Positions 9,334 to 18,591 of a stretch of DNA of 64,000 bases are shown here, in pieces. How positions within the stretch are numbered: the stretch's first letter is position 1; the number at the start of each line of letters is the position of its first letter. The notes beneath the pieces are model-generated. The model was not told the origin of the DNA. It was given only the letters and a program-made list of their open reading frames with translations, and ran no database searches. Origin of the DNA: Bradyrhizobium sp. NFR13 (lineage in GTDB: Bacteria; Pseudomonadota; Alphaproteobacteria; Rhizobiales; Xanthobacteraceae); contig NZ_FOTP01000007.1 of assembly GCF_900114605.1 (NCBI RefSeq), forward strand, positions 248,001 through 312,000, written 5' to 3'. Both the position numbers and the translations under genes were made by a program.

Positions 9334-10127
9334 TCCTTGACGATCCCCAACTCGGCGAAGTGATGGCGAATCCGGTGCACATAGGCCGCAAATTCCGGCG
9401 TGTCGCGCACGGCGAGCAGGCGCGGCCGCGGCAGATCAATGGTGATGATATCGACCACCATGCCCGGTGCCTTGCTCATCATGACGACGCGGTCTGACAG
9501 GAAGACGGCTTCCGCGATTGAATGTGTGATGAACAGCAGCGTTTTGCGCGTATCCTGCCAGATTTGCGCGAGCTCTATATTGAGGTCATCGCGGGTCATG
9601 GCATCAAGCGCGCCAAATGGCTCGTCCATCAGCAGCAGATCGGGATCGGCCATCAATGCACGGCAGATCGATGCGCGCTGACGCATGCCCCCCGATAGCT
9701 CCCAGGGATATCGATGTTCGAAACCGCCAAGACCGAAACGATTCAGCAACGCGACCGCGCGTGCGCGTTCATCGGCAGTCGGCTTGCGCGTGAATTCGAT
9801 CGACAGCAGGACATTGTCGAGAATGGTGCGCCAGTCCAGCAGGACATCGCGCTGGAATACGACACCAAGTCGATCCGGCGTGCCATCGAGCGGCTTGCCG
9901 CCGATGTCGATCATCCCGGATGTCGCGCCCTCGAGGCCGGCTACCAGCTTCAGCAACGTGCTCTTTCCGCAGCCGGACGGGCCGACCACGCTGACGAATT
10001 CCTGCGGCCGGATATCAAGGTTGATATCCACCAGGGCTGCGACCGGCCCGCGCGGGGAGGCGTAAGTCTTCCCCACGCGGCCGAGTGCGACATAGGCCGC
10101 CGTTTCTAATGAAGCGGGAGCAGTCAT
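9330..10127 (-). CDS. ABC transporter ATP-binding protein (NitT/TauT/SsuB type)
   Basis: 265 aa ATPase. Walker A GPSGCGKS at 49-56, signature LSGGMRQ at 144-150, Walker B LLLMDEP around 164-170 followed by the FGALD D-loop. The ITHSIAEAVFLSDRV switch region is typical of the TauB/SsuB branch. It ends four bases into the permease gene and starts one base after the binding-protein stop. It powers import for the adjacent permease and binding protein. Confidence 0.92.
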   Translation of the reverse strand: MTAPASLETAAYVALGRVGKTYASPRGPVAALVDINLDIRPQEFVSVVGPSGCGKSTLLKLVAGLEGATSGMIDIGGKPLDGTPDRLGVVFQRDVLLDWRTILDNVLLSIEFTRKPTADERARAVALLNRFGLGGFEHRYPWELSGGMRQRASICRALMADPDLLLMDEPFGALDAMTRDDLNIELAQIWQDTRKTLLFITHSIAEAVFLSDRVVMMSKAPGMVVDIITIDLPRPRLLAVRDTPEFAAYVHRIRHHFAELGIVKE

Positions 10128-10128
10128 G

Positions 10129-11109
10129 TTACTCGACGAGGCTGTTGGTGTAGAAGTCTGTCGCCTTCCAGCCTGCCGACAATACGCCTGCAGCTTCCAT
10201 CGATTTCCCTGCCGCTTCCCAATCCGCCTGTGCCTGCCAGCCGATCGGCTTGCCCTGCGAGGCCGGCGTGTCGAAATAATCCAGCGTCAGCTTGATCTGT
10301 CCCAGCAAAACAACGGGATCGAGCTTTGCATCCGGGCGCTCCGCGATCATCGCCTTCACGCCGTCTTCGGGATTGGTGCGCAGATGCTGCCAGGCGCGTT
10401 GCTGCACCTCGATCAGACGCTTCAACGCCGGTCCCTTGCTGGCGATCACTTCGTCGCGGGCGACCAGACCGTAGCTCGGGAATGCAATCCCCGCATCCGA
10501 TGCCAGCAGACACTTCGACGGGCGGGTCGCTTCCGCGAGCGGGAGCGCCGAGCCGACGGTCGACATCAGGCCATCGGACCGCTTGGCAATATAAGTGCCC
10601 CACAATGCAGCAGGATCGACAACCTCGACCTTGAGATCGTCGCGCGTCAGCCCGCCTGACTTCAGATAGACATCGATGAAGGGAGCCCACGGGCTCGCCG
10701 CAAAGACGACGACGCTCTTGCCGCGCAGATCAGCGACTTTCTGCATGGGTGAGGCCTTGTCGACCAGAATGCAGAGATCGGTCTTGCGCTGAAACGTCGC
10801 GATCGAACGGATGGTCGCGCCCTTGGCCCGTGCGGAGCCGACCAGCCCGACCTGAACCTGGCCGACGTCGGCCTGACCGGCATTCACCAGCTGGATCGTG
10901 TTGCCGGAGCCGCGACCGTCCTGAATATCGACGTCAAGCTTGGCTTCCTTGAACCAACCGCGGTTCTGCGCCAGATGCATGGCCGCCTGCACGCCCCATG
11001 GCGAGAAATCCAGCCGCACCGATAATTTATCCTGGGCCAGCGCGGGAGAAACACTCGCCCCGGCCGCAACACCTAGAAGCATCAGGGTCGATAGAAAAAG
11101 TCTTCTCAT
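10129..11109 (-). CDS. ABC transporter substrate-binding protein (SsuA/NMT1-like)
   Basis: 326 aa with a signal peptide (residues 1-25, cut after ALA). The mature start KLSVRLDFSPWGVQAAMHLA followed by NRGWFKEAKLDVDI fits the NMT1/SsuA periplasmic fold. The start at 11109 is preceded by GGAG at good distance, and an upstream in-frame ATG lacks one. It lies between the tetR gene and the cognate ATPase gene. NMT1-like proteins often bind pyrimidine, sulfonate or taurine-like ligands. Linkage to a hydantoinase pair suggests a cyclic ureide, imide or lactam ligand (inference). Confidence 0.88.
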   Translation of the reverse strand: MRRLFLSTLMLLGVAAGASVSPALAQDKLSVRLDFSPWGVQAAMHLAQNRGWFKEAKLDVDIQDGRGSGNTIQLVNAGQADVGQVQVGLVGSARAKGATIRSIATFQRKTDLCILVDKASPMQKVADLRGKSVVVFAASPWAPFIDVYLKSGGLTRDDLKVEVVDPAALWGTYIAKRSDGLMSTVGSALPLAEATRPSKCLLASDAGIAFPSYGLVARDEVIASKGPALKRLIEVQQRAWQHLRTNPEDGVKAMIAERPDAKLDPVVLLGQIKLTLDYFDTPASQGKPIGWQAQADWEAAGKSMEAAGVLSAGWKATDFYTNSLVE

Positions 11110-11128
11110 GTCCCAATCTCCGGTTTGA

Positions 11129-11809
11129 TTACTCTGTGTCGGCGCCATCCGCTTCTGCCGGCGAATTCTGCGTCAAATAGCTCAGCACCATCTCGACGAC
11201 GTGCTGGCGTCGCTTGAGCACCCGCCGGCGCGCCGCGAGATCGCGGTCAAGCAGCCAGGACAAGGTGTGCTGATTGGATAGGAAGAAGTAAGCAAGGCCA
11301 GAGATCGACATATAGAGATCGACCGCATCGACATTGGCGCGGAACACGCCTTCGGCCTGACCCCGCTTGAGCAGGATCTGGATCGTATCGAGCAGTCCGC
11401 GATAGAGCGGCTTGATGGTACTCGATCTTTTCAGGTTCTGCGCGTAGTGGATGTTCTCGATGCTCATCAGCCGGATCAGATCCGGCGTGTCCACGAAATG
11501 ATCGAACGTGCTGCTGACGAGCCGCTTCATGCCTTCGACCGGCGGCAGATCGCGCAGATCCTCGTCCTGCTGCTTGGCGCGCAGGTCCGAATAGATGCGT
11601 TCCAGCACGGCCAGATAGAGCTCATCCTTGGAGCCGAAATAATGATAGATCAGGTTCTTGTTGACGCCGGATTGCTCGGCGATGCGATCGACCCGCGCGC
11701 CGTTGAGCCCGTTCGACACGAATTCGATCCGCGCCGCATCGAGGATCTTGGCGCGGCTCGCTTCCGGATTGCGGGTGATCTTGCTGGGTGCCGCCACACT
11801 AAGCTCCAT
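11129..11809 (-). CDS. TetR/AcrR-family transcriptional regulator
   Basis: 226 aa. The N-terminal helix-turn-helix spans residues 15-60: RAKILDAARIEF, then ARVDRIAEQSGVNKNLIYHYFGSKDELY, a textbook TetR motif. The C-terminal half is the ligand-binding helical domain. The start at 11809 overlaps the hydantoinase B stop by 11 bases and has GGAAAGG upstream. As it is co-transcribed with hyuA/hyuB and the transporter, it is probably an autoregulated repressor. The perfect palindrome at 15654-15667 at the operon head is its likely operator. Confidence 0.9.
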   Translation of the reverse strand: MELSVAAPSKITRNPEASRAKILDAARIEFVSNGLNGARVDRIAEQSGVNKNLIYHYFGSKDELYLAVLERIYSDLRAKQQDEDLRDLPPVEGMKRLVSSTFDHFVDTPDLIRLMSIENIHYAQNLKRSSTIKPLYRGLLDTIQILLKRGQAEGVFRANVDAVDLYMSISGLAYFFLSNQHTLSWLLDRDLAARRRVLKRRQHVVEMVLSYLTQNSPAEADGADTE

Positions 11810-13547
11810 GGCGCCTTTCCGGTGTTGGCGAAGCGGCACGCTCGGATCGTAAAGCCGCAGTCGCCTCGACGTCTAGCACGTCAAGCGGGCCGAATGTCAC
11901 GGCATAATGCTTTCGCGCGAACTCCGCCGTGATCTTGCCGTCCAGAAAGTCCTCGCGCACGTCAAGGGGATCGCGCAGCAGCGGATTGCCAAAGCCGCCA
12001 GCGCCGGCCTGTTCGTGGATCAGCAGCGCGCCCTCGCTCACATTGCGCGTGATCTTGCCGGGAATGGCGGTACGCTCGTTGCCGATCTCGATGTAGTTGT
12101 TCGATCGGCCACCGGGCTCGCCGCCGTTGAGACCGTAAGGATGAAATTTGACGCGATCAGTGCGCAGCTGCAGCAGCGCTTCGGGGGCAAGAATGCGGTA
12201 GCTGCGGCGAATACCGACACCCCCGCGATATTGTCCTGCACCGCAACTGTCGGGCACGAACGAATAATCCTCGATCCGAACCGGATGTTCAGCCTCCATC
12301 ACCTCGACCGGCATGTTCGAGAGATTCTGCGAGGCATTGGTGACGGCTTCGAGCCCGTCCTTGTCGGGGCGACCACCCCAGGCGCCGCAGATCATATCGA
12401 CGATGATGAAGGGCTGTCGGTTGGGTCGCAGCCCGCTAATGCAAATGACACTATTGCCACCCTCGCCCGCTGCCGGCACTTTGTCCGGCACGATTTGCGC
12501 GAGCGCGCCAAGCATGGCGTCGAACACACGATAGCCGGTCAACGCGCGGGCTGCACAAGGCCCCGGCATGACGGGATTCAGCACAGACGCTTCCGGCGCC
12601 CTCACCTTGATGCAACGGAACAGGCCGACATTGTTCGGCACGTCCTTGGCCAAGACGCAGCGCACGCTGAGATAGGTCAGCGAATGGGTGAAGCTGAGCG
12701 TGGAGTTCAGCGCGCCCTTCACCTGCGGCGAAGAGCCGGTGTAGTCGACATCGAGCGTGCCGTCGCCATTGACCGTGATCGCGACCTTGATGGGGATCGG
12801 CGTATCTGAAAAGCCGTCATTGTCGATATAGTCGGTGAAGCTGTAGGTGCCCTTCGGCCAGGCCTTGATCTCCTGCCGCGTCAGCCGCTCCGCATAGTCG
12901 AGCAGCTCCTGCATATAGGCGTCGACATCGTCGGCGCCGTAACGCTGCATCAATTTTTCCAGCCCGCGCTTGCCGACCTGCGCTGCGGCGAATTGCGCCG
13001 AAAGATCGCCCCAGACCCGATCCGGCACCCGGACATTGATCTTGATCAGCGTCTCCAGCGTCGTGTTCAGCACACCGCGATCATAGAGCTTGAGCGGCGG
13101 GATCCGCAGACCTTCCTGATAGATCTCTGTCGAATCCGATGCATTGGAGCCGGGTACGCGGCCGCCGACGTCGGTGTGATGGCAGATCACAACCGCAAAG
13201 GCGCGTCGCTTGCCGCTGTGGAAGATCGGCACGAACATGAAGATATCCGGCAGATGCATGCCACCATGATAGGGATCGTTCATGATGACTACGTCGCCGT
13301 CATGCAGATCGCCTTCGTACTTCTCCAGCACGGACGCCATGGCTTCGGGAATCGCGCCGAGATGCTGGGCGATGGTTTTGGCCTGCGCCACCATCTGACC
13401 GTCGCCGGCGCAGATCGCTGCTGAGAAGTCCATCACGTCCTTGACGATTTCCGAGCGCGCGATGCGTACGACCGTATAGGCCATATCATCGGCGATGGAA
13501 TCCAGACCGCTCTTGATAACTGCGAAAGTGATCGGATCAACTTTCAT
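11799..13547 (-). CDS. hydantoinase B/oxoprolinase family protein (copy 2)
   Basis: 582 aa, full length for the family. It shows DGDVVIMNDPYHGGMHLPD near residue 100, VICHHTDVGGRVPGS near 135 and a C-terminal EQAGAGGFGNPL motif. The protein pairs with the HyuA-type ATPase encoded just upstream, whose stop overlaps this ATG (ATGA). Together they would open a cyclic amide or imide, or carboxylate a ketone, with ATP. It is clearly homologous to, but diverged from, the copy at 1495-3129, so a recent local duplication is unlikely. Confidence 0.9.
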   Translation of the reverse strand: MKVDPITFAVIKSGLDSIADDMAYTVVRIARSEIVKDVMDFSAAICAGDGQMVAQAKTIAQHLGAIPEAMASVLEKYEGDLHDGDVVIMNDPYHGGMHLPDIFMFVPIFHSGKRRAFAVVICHHTDVGGRVPGSNASDSTEIYQEGLRIPPLKLYDRGVLNTTLETLIKINVRVPDRVWGDLSAQFAAAQVGKRGLEKLMQRYGADDVDAYMQELLDYAERLTRQEIKAWPKGTYSFTDYIDNDGFSDTPIPIKVAITVNGDGTLDVDYTGSSPQVKGALNSTLSFTHSLTYLSVRCVLAKDVPNNVGLFRCIKVRAPEASVLNPVMPGPCAARALTGYRVFDAMLGALAQIVPDKVPAAGEGGNSVICISGLRPNRQPFIIVDMICGAWGGRPDKDGLEAVTNASQNLSNMPVEVMEAEHPVRIEDYSFVPDSCGAGQYRGGVGIRRSYRILAPEALLQLRTDRVKFHPYGLNGGEPGGRSNNYIEIGNERTAIPGKITRNVSEGALLIHEQAGAGGFGNPLLRDPLDVREDFLDGKITAEFARKHYAVTFGPLDVLDVEATAALRSERAASPTPERRHGA

Positions 13548-15652
13548 ACTTCGAACTCCAGCACGATGCAGCCGATCGCATCCTTGTGCACCCTGGCATC
13601 GGGCGGCACGATAATGGTTGCGTCAAACTCTTCGATGATGAGCGGCCCCTGCTGCGGTGACGATCCCACCGCGCTGCGATCCACGATATTGACGGCAACA
13701 GCGGCTTCACCGCGCGCAAACGAAACGTCGCGCGTTCCCGAGCGTGATGCGCCCTGTCGCGCCGCGATCTTCATGGCCGAAAAATCCAGGCGGTTTTCGC
13801 GTAAACCGCGGCCGGCGACGCGAACCTTCATCAGCTCGATCGGCGTGGCGTCGCGATAGCCATAGGTCTTGAAATACTCGGCGATGAAACGTTCGCGAAT
13901 CTGATCGAAATCTTCGCCCTCGAACGGCACAGTCAGTTCGGTTGCCTGACCTTCGTGACGCAGATCGGCCTCCCACAGGAACATCGTGCGTTCGGCCTGA
14001 TAGCCATCGCCGGCGAGCTGCCCGGCTACCTGTTGCTGCAGCTCGGACTTGATGGCCTTGAGATCGCTGACCTGCATCTTGTCGAGATACAGACTGACGG
14101 TCTTGAGCGCGGTGTGTTCGATATCGGAGGCCAGCATCCCCAGCGCACTGAAGATGCCCGACATCGGCGGCACCACCACGCGCGGAATGCCGAGCTGGCG
14201 CGCGAGATCGGGCGCATGCACGCCACCATTGCCGCCGAACGCCATCAGCGTGAGATCGCGCGGATCGCGGCCCCGCTCGACCGTAACGGCGCGCACTGCA
14301 CGCGCCATCGCCGCATTGGCGACGGCACGAATGCCATGAGCAGCGTCCAATAGCGACAGCTCAAGCGGATCGCCCACATGGGTACGAATGGCCGTCTCGC
14401 TCAGCTTGCGATCGATATTCAGATTGCCGCCGGCCAGCGAGGTCGCATTGATGAAGCCAAGCGCGACATTGGCGTCGGTCACTGTCGGCTTGTCGTTACC
14501 GAGCCCGTAACACGCCGGCCCCGGGACGGCGCCCGCGGATTGCGGGCCGACGACGAGCAGGCCACCTTTGTCGATGCCTGCGATGGAGCCGCCGCCGGCA
14601 CCGACTTCGGCGATATCGATAGCCGGCACTTTCAGCATATAGCCGCCGGCCTTTATGAAGCGGCTCGATGTCGAGATGCCATCGCGGAATTCATATTCCG
14701 ACGTCATGGTCGGACGGCCGTCCTCAATGATGACAGCCTTAGCCGTGGTGCCGCCCATGTCGAACACTATGACGTCGCGATCGTCGCGCGCGATACCGAG
14801 TCGCGCTGCGCCGATGACGCCGCCGGCGGGACCCGACGCCACCACCAGAACCGGTTTCTCGCAGGTGACATTGGCAGCCAGCATGCCGCCATTGGACGTC
14901 ATGACCAGAATGGGCGCGGCCACGCCGATCGAGCGCAGGCCGGATTCGAGTTTCTGCAAGTAGGTGCGCATCGCCGACAACAGATAGGCGTTCACGACTG
15001 TTGTGCTGGTCCGTTCATATTCCTTCATCTCGGGCAGCACCGCGCAGGATGTCGTCACCAGCAATTGCGGGAAGTTCGCTCGCAGGATCGCCTCAGCCTG
15101 CAATTCGTGAGCCGGATTGCGGTAGCTGTTGATGAACGCGATCGCGACGGCTTCGATATCCTCGGCGACCAGGGCCTTTCCGGCTGCGATCACACTGGCT
15201 TCGGACAGCGGCTCGACCGTCGTACCATCGGCCGCCATGCGTTCGGTGACCTCCATCCGATAGCGGCGCGGCACCAGTGGCTGCGGCTTCACCCATGCCA
15301 GGTCGAACATATCGGGCATCCGGATGCGTCCGATCTCGAGCACATCGCGGAAACCGCGAGTGGTGATCAACCCGGTCTTGGCACCAGATCTCTGCAGGAT
15401 GGTGTTGGAGCCAACGGTCGTGCCATGCAGCACTTCGGCCACGGCGGAAGGCTCAATCGACAGCTCCGCCAACAAGCTGCGCACGCCATCGACAACCGCC
15501 CGGCTGGGATCCTCAGGTGTCGAGGAGATCTTGCTCTGATGGATCAGGCCAGACTCAAGGAACAATGCGATGTCGGTGAATGTCCCACCAATATCGACCG
15601 CAACCCGGATTTTTCCGCCTGACGCTATAGCCACGACCGTCCATCCCGTCAT
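13544..15652 (-). CDS. hydantoinase A/oxoprolinase family protein (copy 2)
   Basis: 702 aa, the usual HyuA length. AVDIGGTFTDIALF near residue 18 is the phosphate-1 motif. HGTTVGSNTILQRSGAK near 75, FDMGGTTAKAVII near 300 and FGGNGGVHAPDLARQLG near 475 complete the ASKHA ATPase signature. It is the first gene of a seven-gene overlapping operon. No good ribosome site precedes ATG 15652, and the start abuts a perfect operator palindrome, so GTG at codon 7 is an alternative. It acts with the HyuB copy at 11799. Confidence 0.9.
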   Translation of the reverse strand: MTGWTVVAIASGGKIRVAVDIGGTFTDIALFLESGLIHQSKISSTPEDPSRAVVDGVRSLLAELSIEPSAVAEVLHGTTVGSNTILQRSGAKTGLITTRGFRDVLEIGRIRMPDMFDLAWVKPQPLVPRRYRMEVTERMAADGTTVEPLSEASVIAAGKALVAEDIEAVAIAFINSYRNPAHELQAEAILRANFPQLLVTTSCAVLPEMKEYERTSTTVVNAYLLSAMRTYLQKLESGLRSIGVAAPILVMTSNGGMLAANVTCEKPVLVVASGPAGGVIGAARLGIARDDRDVIVFDMGGTTAKAVIIEDGRPTMTSEYEFRDGISTSSRFIKAGGYMLKVPAIDIAEVGAGGGSIAGIDKGGLLVVGPQSAGAVPGPACYGLGNDKPTVTDANVALGFINATSLAGGNLNIDRKLSETAIRTHVGDPLELSLLDAAHGIRAVANAAMARAVRAVTVERGRDPRDLTLMAFGGNGGVHAPDLARQLGIPRVVVPPMSGIFSALGMLASDIEHTALKTVSLYLDKMQVSDLKAIKSELQQQVAGQLAGDGYQAERTMFLWEADLRHEGQATELTVPFEGEDFDQIRERFIAEYFKTYGYRDATPIELMKVRVAGRGLRENRLDFSAMKIAARQGASRSGTRDVSFARGEAAVAVNIVDRSAVGSSPQQGPLIIEEFDATIIVPPDARVHKDAIGCIVLEFEV

Positions 15653-15653
15653 T

Positions 15654-15667
15654 ACTAACTAGTTAGT
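15654..15667. promoter_or_regulatory. perfect 14-bp palindrome, probable TetR operator
   Basis: ACTAACT followed directly by AGTTAGT, an uninterrupted dyad next to the hyuA start at 15652. Such sites are typical of TetR-family repressors, and the operon carries its own tetR gene. I saw no second copy in the window. Confidence 0.65.
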
Positions 15668-16117
15668 CAATAATCTCGACGAGAGGATGCGGCGTGTCAA
15701 GCTGCTGTTTTCAGCGCCCAGCGCTCGAAAAACAGGCTAAAGGCTTAGTTTTGATCAAGAGGGGGGCTGGCGACACACGGACATGCGCGCAGGTCGGCTT
15801 TATTTCATGAGGAATTCGGCTTCTTGATATCCGCCTTCCGCCATCAGCTGTCATTCAGATCAACCGACGAACAGTATAAGACATTCATGTTTCTTATACA
15901 GGCGGTGCTTTCGGCTTATGCAATATTGGGCCGCCGATACCTCGTTCTAAGCGAGACTGCAGCCGATGCAGCATCGCACATTTGGGCAAGATCTACGATC
16001 TCAAATGGCGGGTCGTCACCTAGATGCCCGAAGATGGTTGAGCTCGCTGCGTCGGGACACATCCGTGAAGCCGCCGCATGCGCAGCGGTCCGTTTGGCCG
16101 GCAATTTCATGAGTTTT
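15668..16117. other. intergenic region between divergent units
   Basis: About 450 bp between the second hydantoinase operon and the phasin-like gene. It must hold the operon promoter near its left end. No coding frame with family features is visible. A half-site resembling a FixK box (TTAGTTTTGATCAA, 15745-15758) has only its right half intact and I do not count it. Confidence 0.45.
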
Positions 16118-16131
16118 TTGACTCACGTCAA
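16118..16131 (+). promoter_or_regulatory. FixK/FNR-type box upstream of phasin-like gene
   Basis: TTGACTCACGTCAA: both half sites are complete and symmetric, fitting TTG[AC]-N6-[TG]CAA. Its centre is about 80 bp before the start codon at 16204, consistent with class II activation and a leader of about 40 nt. Confidence 0.65.
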
Positions 16132-16203
16132 AGTCTCGGGATCCGCGCGGATCAACATGGCGCACAAGCTCATGATCAAACCAGGTCGCCCATGGAGGCA
16201 TCA

Positions 16204-16587
16204 ATGTCTGAAAGCAACGGCGTTCCACATAGCGTCCCCGCAATCGTAACCGCGCTGCGCCAGCGCGCCGCGCAGACGGCCGCAGTCCAATCCGAGCTCG
16301 CCAAGAAGGTGGGCGAGATCAACCAGCATTGGCTTGAGCGGATTCAGAAAGATTCGACCGAAGCCTGGCAGTTGCTGTTCAAGCTCGGTGGAACACCCGC
16401 AGTCGGCGAAAAGATCAAGCTTTGCGAACAATGGATCGAGGGCGCGATGAAGAACGCCGCCGACGATGCCAGCTACTCGTTGGACAGTGCGAGGGCTCTC
16501 GGCGAGCTTGAAATGCGCTTCTTCTCGCCGGTCGGCACTATGGAAACGAAAGCGTCGGAAAATGGTACCGAATTCGGTACCCCGTGA
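16204..16587 (+). CDS. phasin-like helical protein
   Basis: 127 aa, almost wholly helical and without signal peptide. It contains LRQRAAQTAAVQSELAKKVG, then WLERIQKDSTEAWQLLFKLG and CEQWIEGAMKNAADDASYSL, the amphipathic heptad-rich pattern of phasins, which coat polyhydroxyalkanoate granules. The start at 16204 is preceded by GGAGG, and a further upstream ATG at 16192 lacks one. A strong FixK-type box at 16118 suggests induction under low oxygen. The phasin assignment rests on pattern rather than a diagnostic motif, and a general stress helical protein is possible. Confidence 0.6.
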   Translation: MSESNGVPHSVPAIVTALRQRAAQTAAVQSELAKKVGEINQHWLERIQKDSTEAWQLLFKLGGTPAVGEKIKLCEQWIEGAMKNAADDASYSLDSARALGELEMRFFSPVGTMETKASENGTEFGTP

Positions 16588-16622
16588 GCACGAACAGCCT
16601 GCGGATACGACGGGAGGCGGAC

Positions 16623-16823
16623 ATGCCGATCGAACAGCAGTGGCAAGGCATCCAATCCGCTCCTGATGACTGCGATCTTGAGCTCGCAGTCATCGAGCGC
16701 GACATCGTTCATGCACTCGTCTTTCCCTGCCGTCGCCGACCGGGAGGTTGGATACACTCGGACACCCAAGCCGTCATTAAAGTTGAGCCGACCCATTGGC
16801 GATCTTGGCGAAGATCCGATTAA
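16623..16823 (+). CDS. small conserved-type hypothetical protein
   Basis: 66 aa, starting MPIEQQWQGIQSAP with GGAGG five bases upstream. The regular W-rich pattern (QWQGIQSAP, HALVFPCRR, GWIHSD, THWRSW) and clean ribosome site argue for a real gene. It lies 35 bp after the phasin-like gene and could share its transcript. A perfect 11-bp stem (16665-16675 with 16684-16694) lies inside the coding region. Its end overlaps the end of a minus-strand small gene by four bases. Function unknown. Confidence 0.6.
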   Translation: MPIEQQWQGIQSAPDDCDLELAVIERDIVHALVFPCRRRPGGWIHSDTQAVIKVEPTHWRSWRRSD

Positions 16824-16990
16824 CGGCCGGAAGCCTTGCCGGCAGGCGGTCCGGTGTCCGGCAATGCGGCAAGCTTGGCTTCTTCCTCGGCCAGCAATCG
16901 CGTGAGCAGCTCCCGCTTGTCGGCGTCCGTTTCGGTCTCGAGCAGGCGCTTGAAGTGCGCGATGTTCAGATCGGCTACGCTTTTATCCAT
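16820..16990 (-). CDS. 56-residue helical small protein
   Basis: Reads MDKSVADLNIAHFKRLL, then ETDADKRELLTRLLAEEEAK and a Pro/Gly-rich tail ending ASGR. Codon choice is strongly G/C in third positions and the sequence forms one amphipathic helix-rich unit, like small proteins common in Rhizobiales. It ends tail-to-tail with the plus-strand gene at 16823 and starts 158 bp before fixL on the opposite strand. No function can be given. Confidence 0.6.
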   Translation of the reverse strand: MDKSVADLNIAHFKRLLETETDADKRELLTRLLAEEEAKLAALPDTGPPAGKASGR

Positions 16991-17148
16991 AGCTTCAATT
17001 CCCGACCTGCCACGAAGGTCCTTTGATCATCGCACAGGAAGGATGTATGGGAAAGGAACTTTCAGGTGCCGTCGAACCAAGGTGTAGCAGCTGCGCCACA
17101 CTCGTATCGGCTGGGGTACGGGTCTGAGGTGGTCGGGGGAGACATGCA

Positions 17149-18591
17149 TTGAACAAAGAAGTGCGGCTCTTCATTCCGTATGCCGCGGCCGCGGCCGCGG
17201 CGGCCACGGCGATGACGTTGCACATGCTGCTCGAAAATTACTTCGAGGGCCGCACATTTACGGTCATCTACGTACCGGTCGTCGTCTTTGCCGCCTTCGT
17301 AGGTGGCCGCGGCCCCGCTATTCTCGCCACCTTGCTGTGCATCATTGGTAGTTTGGCAATCGTCGGCGGTAGAGAACTTCTGTTGCATCCGGCCAACGTC
17401 ATCGATCTTTCGTTTTTCGCGGTGGTCGGCCCCGTGCTGGGATTGATGGGAGACCGCTTGTTGAAGGAGTCCGATCGCGCGCGCGAGCGGCAGGCGCACC
17501 TCCAATCGATCTTGGACACGGTGCCGGAGGCCATGATCGTCATTGACGAAGAAGGCATCATGCGATCCTTCAGCGCCGCAGCTATCCGGCTGTTCGGATG
17601 GAACGCCACCGAAGCCATCGGCAGGAACGTCTCAATGTTGATGCCGTCTCCATACCGCTCGGAGCACGATGGCTATCTCGGCCGCTACCGACGAACTGGT
17701 GAGCGCCGCATCATCGGCATCGGCCGCATCGTCGTCGGAGAGCGCAAGGACGGATCAACGTTCCCGATGGAGCTCTCCGTCGGCGAGGCGAAGATCGGCG
17801 ACGCCCGGTTCTTTACCGGTTTCGTTCGCGACCTCACCGAGAGGCGGACGCAGGAACGCCGCGTTCAGGAACTCCAGTCGGAGCTCGTCCACGTCTCTCG
17901 TCTGACCGCGATGGGCGAAATGGCATCGTCGCTGGCGCATGAACTCAATCAGCCGCTGTCCGCGATCACTAACTATGTGCGCGGCGCCAAGACGTTGCTC
18001 AAGCAGCCGGATCCGGACCGGTCCCGGATAGCGGATGCGCTCGATCGGACAGCCGAACAGGCGCTACGCGCAGGGGAGATCATCGCCAGGCTACGGGAGT
18101 TCGTGGCCAAGGGCGAAACGCAGTCAGCACTGGAGAATCCTGGCACTCTGCTGGAAGAGGCGGCGGCGCTTGCCCTTTTCGGAGCGCGGGATCTCGGCAT
18201 CCACGTGACTCTGCGTGCCGAACCGGACATGCCGCTGGTTCTTGTCGACAGTATCCAGATCCAGCAGGTGGCTCTCAATCTCATCCGCAACGCAATCGAA
18301 GCAATGGCGACTCAGGATCGACGCGATCTCGGCATCACCGTCCGCCGCGACGGCGATGCCGCGTTGTTTGAAATCTCGGACACCGGGGACGGCATCGGCG
18401 AGGAGATCCGAGGCCGCCTGTTCCAGCCTTTCGTCAGTACCAAGCCGGACGGCATGGGCGTCGGCCTCTCGATCTGCCGCACGATCGTCGAGGCCCATGG
18501 CGGCCGCATCTGGGCCGAGCCGGTGCGAGAGGGCGGCACCCGGTTCCAGTTCACTTTGCCCTTTGCAGAACAGGTCCCGCGACATGAATGA
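17149..18591 (+). CDS. fixL: oxygen-sensing histidine kinase FixL
   Basis: 480 aa. Residues 8-100 hold four membrane segments. A haem-binding PAS domain spans about 118-230: [26 protein letters not shown] with the proximal haem His173, and IIGIGR with Arg193 matching the O2-stabilising arginine of known FixL. HisKA follows with phospho-acceptor His264 in [14 protein letters not shown], then an ATPase domain with [10 protein letters not shown] (N box) and [10 protein letters not shown] (G box). O2 bound to haem blocks autokinase activity; low O2 releases it to phosphorylate FixJ. The start is TTG at 17149 with GGGGGA upstream, because the nearer ATG runs into a stop. It overlaps fixJ by eight bases. 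Confidence 0.93.
   Translation: MNKEVRLFIPYAAAAAAAATAMTLHMLLENYFEGRTFTVIYVPVVVFAAFVGGRGPAILATLLCIIGSLAIVGGRELLLHPANVIDLSFFAVVGPVLGLMGDRLLKESDRARERQAHLQSILDTVPEAMIVIDEEGIMRSFSAAAIRLFGWNATEAIGRNVSMLMPSPYRSEHDGYLGRYRRTGERRIIGIGRIVVGERKDGSTFPMELSVGEAKIGDARFFTGFVRDLTERRTQERRVQELQSELVHVSRLTAMGEMASSLAHELNQPLSAITNYVRGAKTLLKQPDPDRSRIADALDRTAEQALRAGEIIARLREFVAKGETQSALENPGTLLEEAAALALFGARDLGIHVTLRAEPDMPLVLVDSIQIQQVALNLIRNAIEAMATQDRRDLGITVRRDGDAALFEISDTGDGIGEEIRGRLFQPFVSTKPDGMGVGLSICRTIVEAHGGRIWAEPVREGGTRFQFTLPFAEQVPRHE

Noticed and set aside
15745-15758. TTAGTTTTGATCAA as a FixK box
   Set aside because: Left half is wrong (TTAG) and the nearest plus-strand start is over 440 bp away.
16665-16694. Perfect 11-bp stem inside the small gene at 16623
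   Set aside because: No T-run and inside coding sequence; could be chance from the repeated D-L-E-L-A codons.
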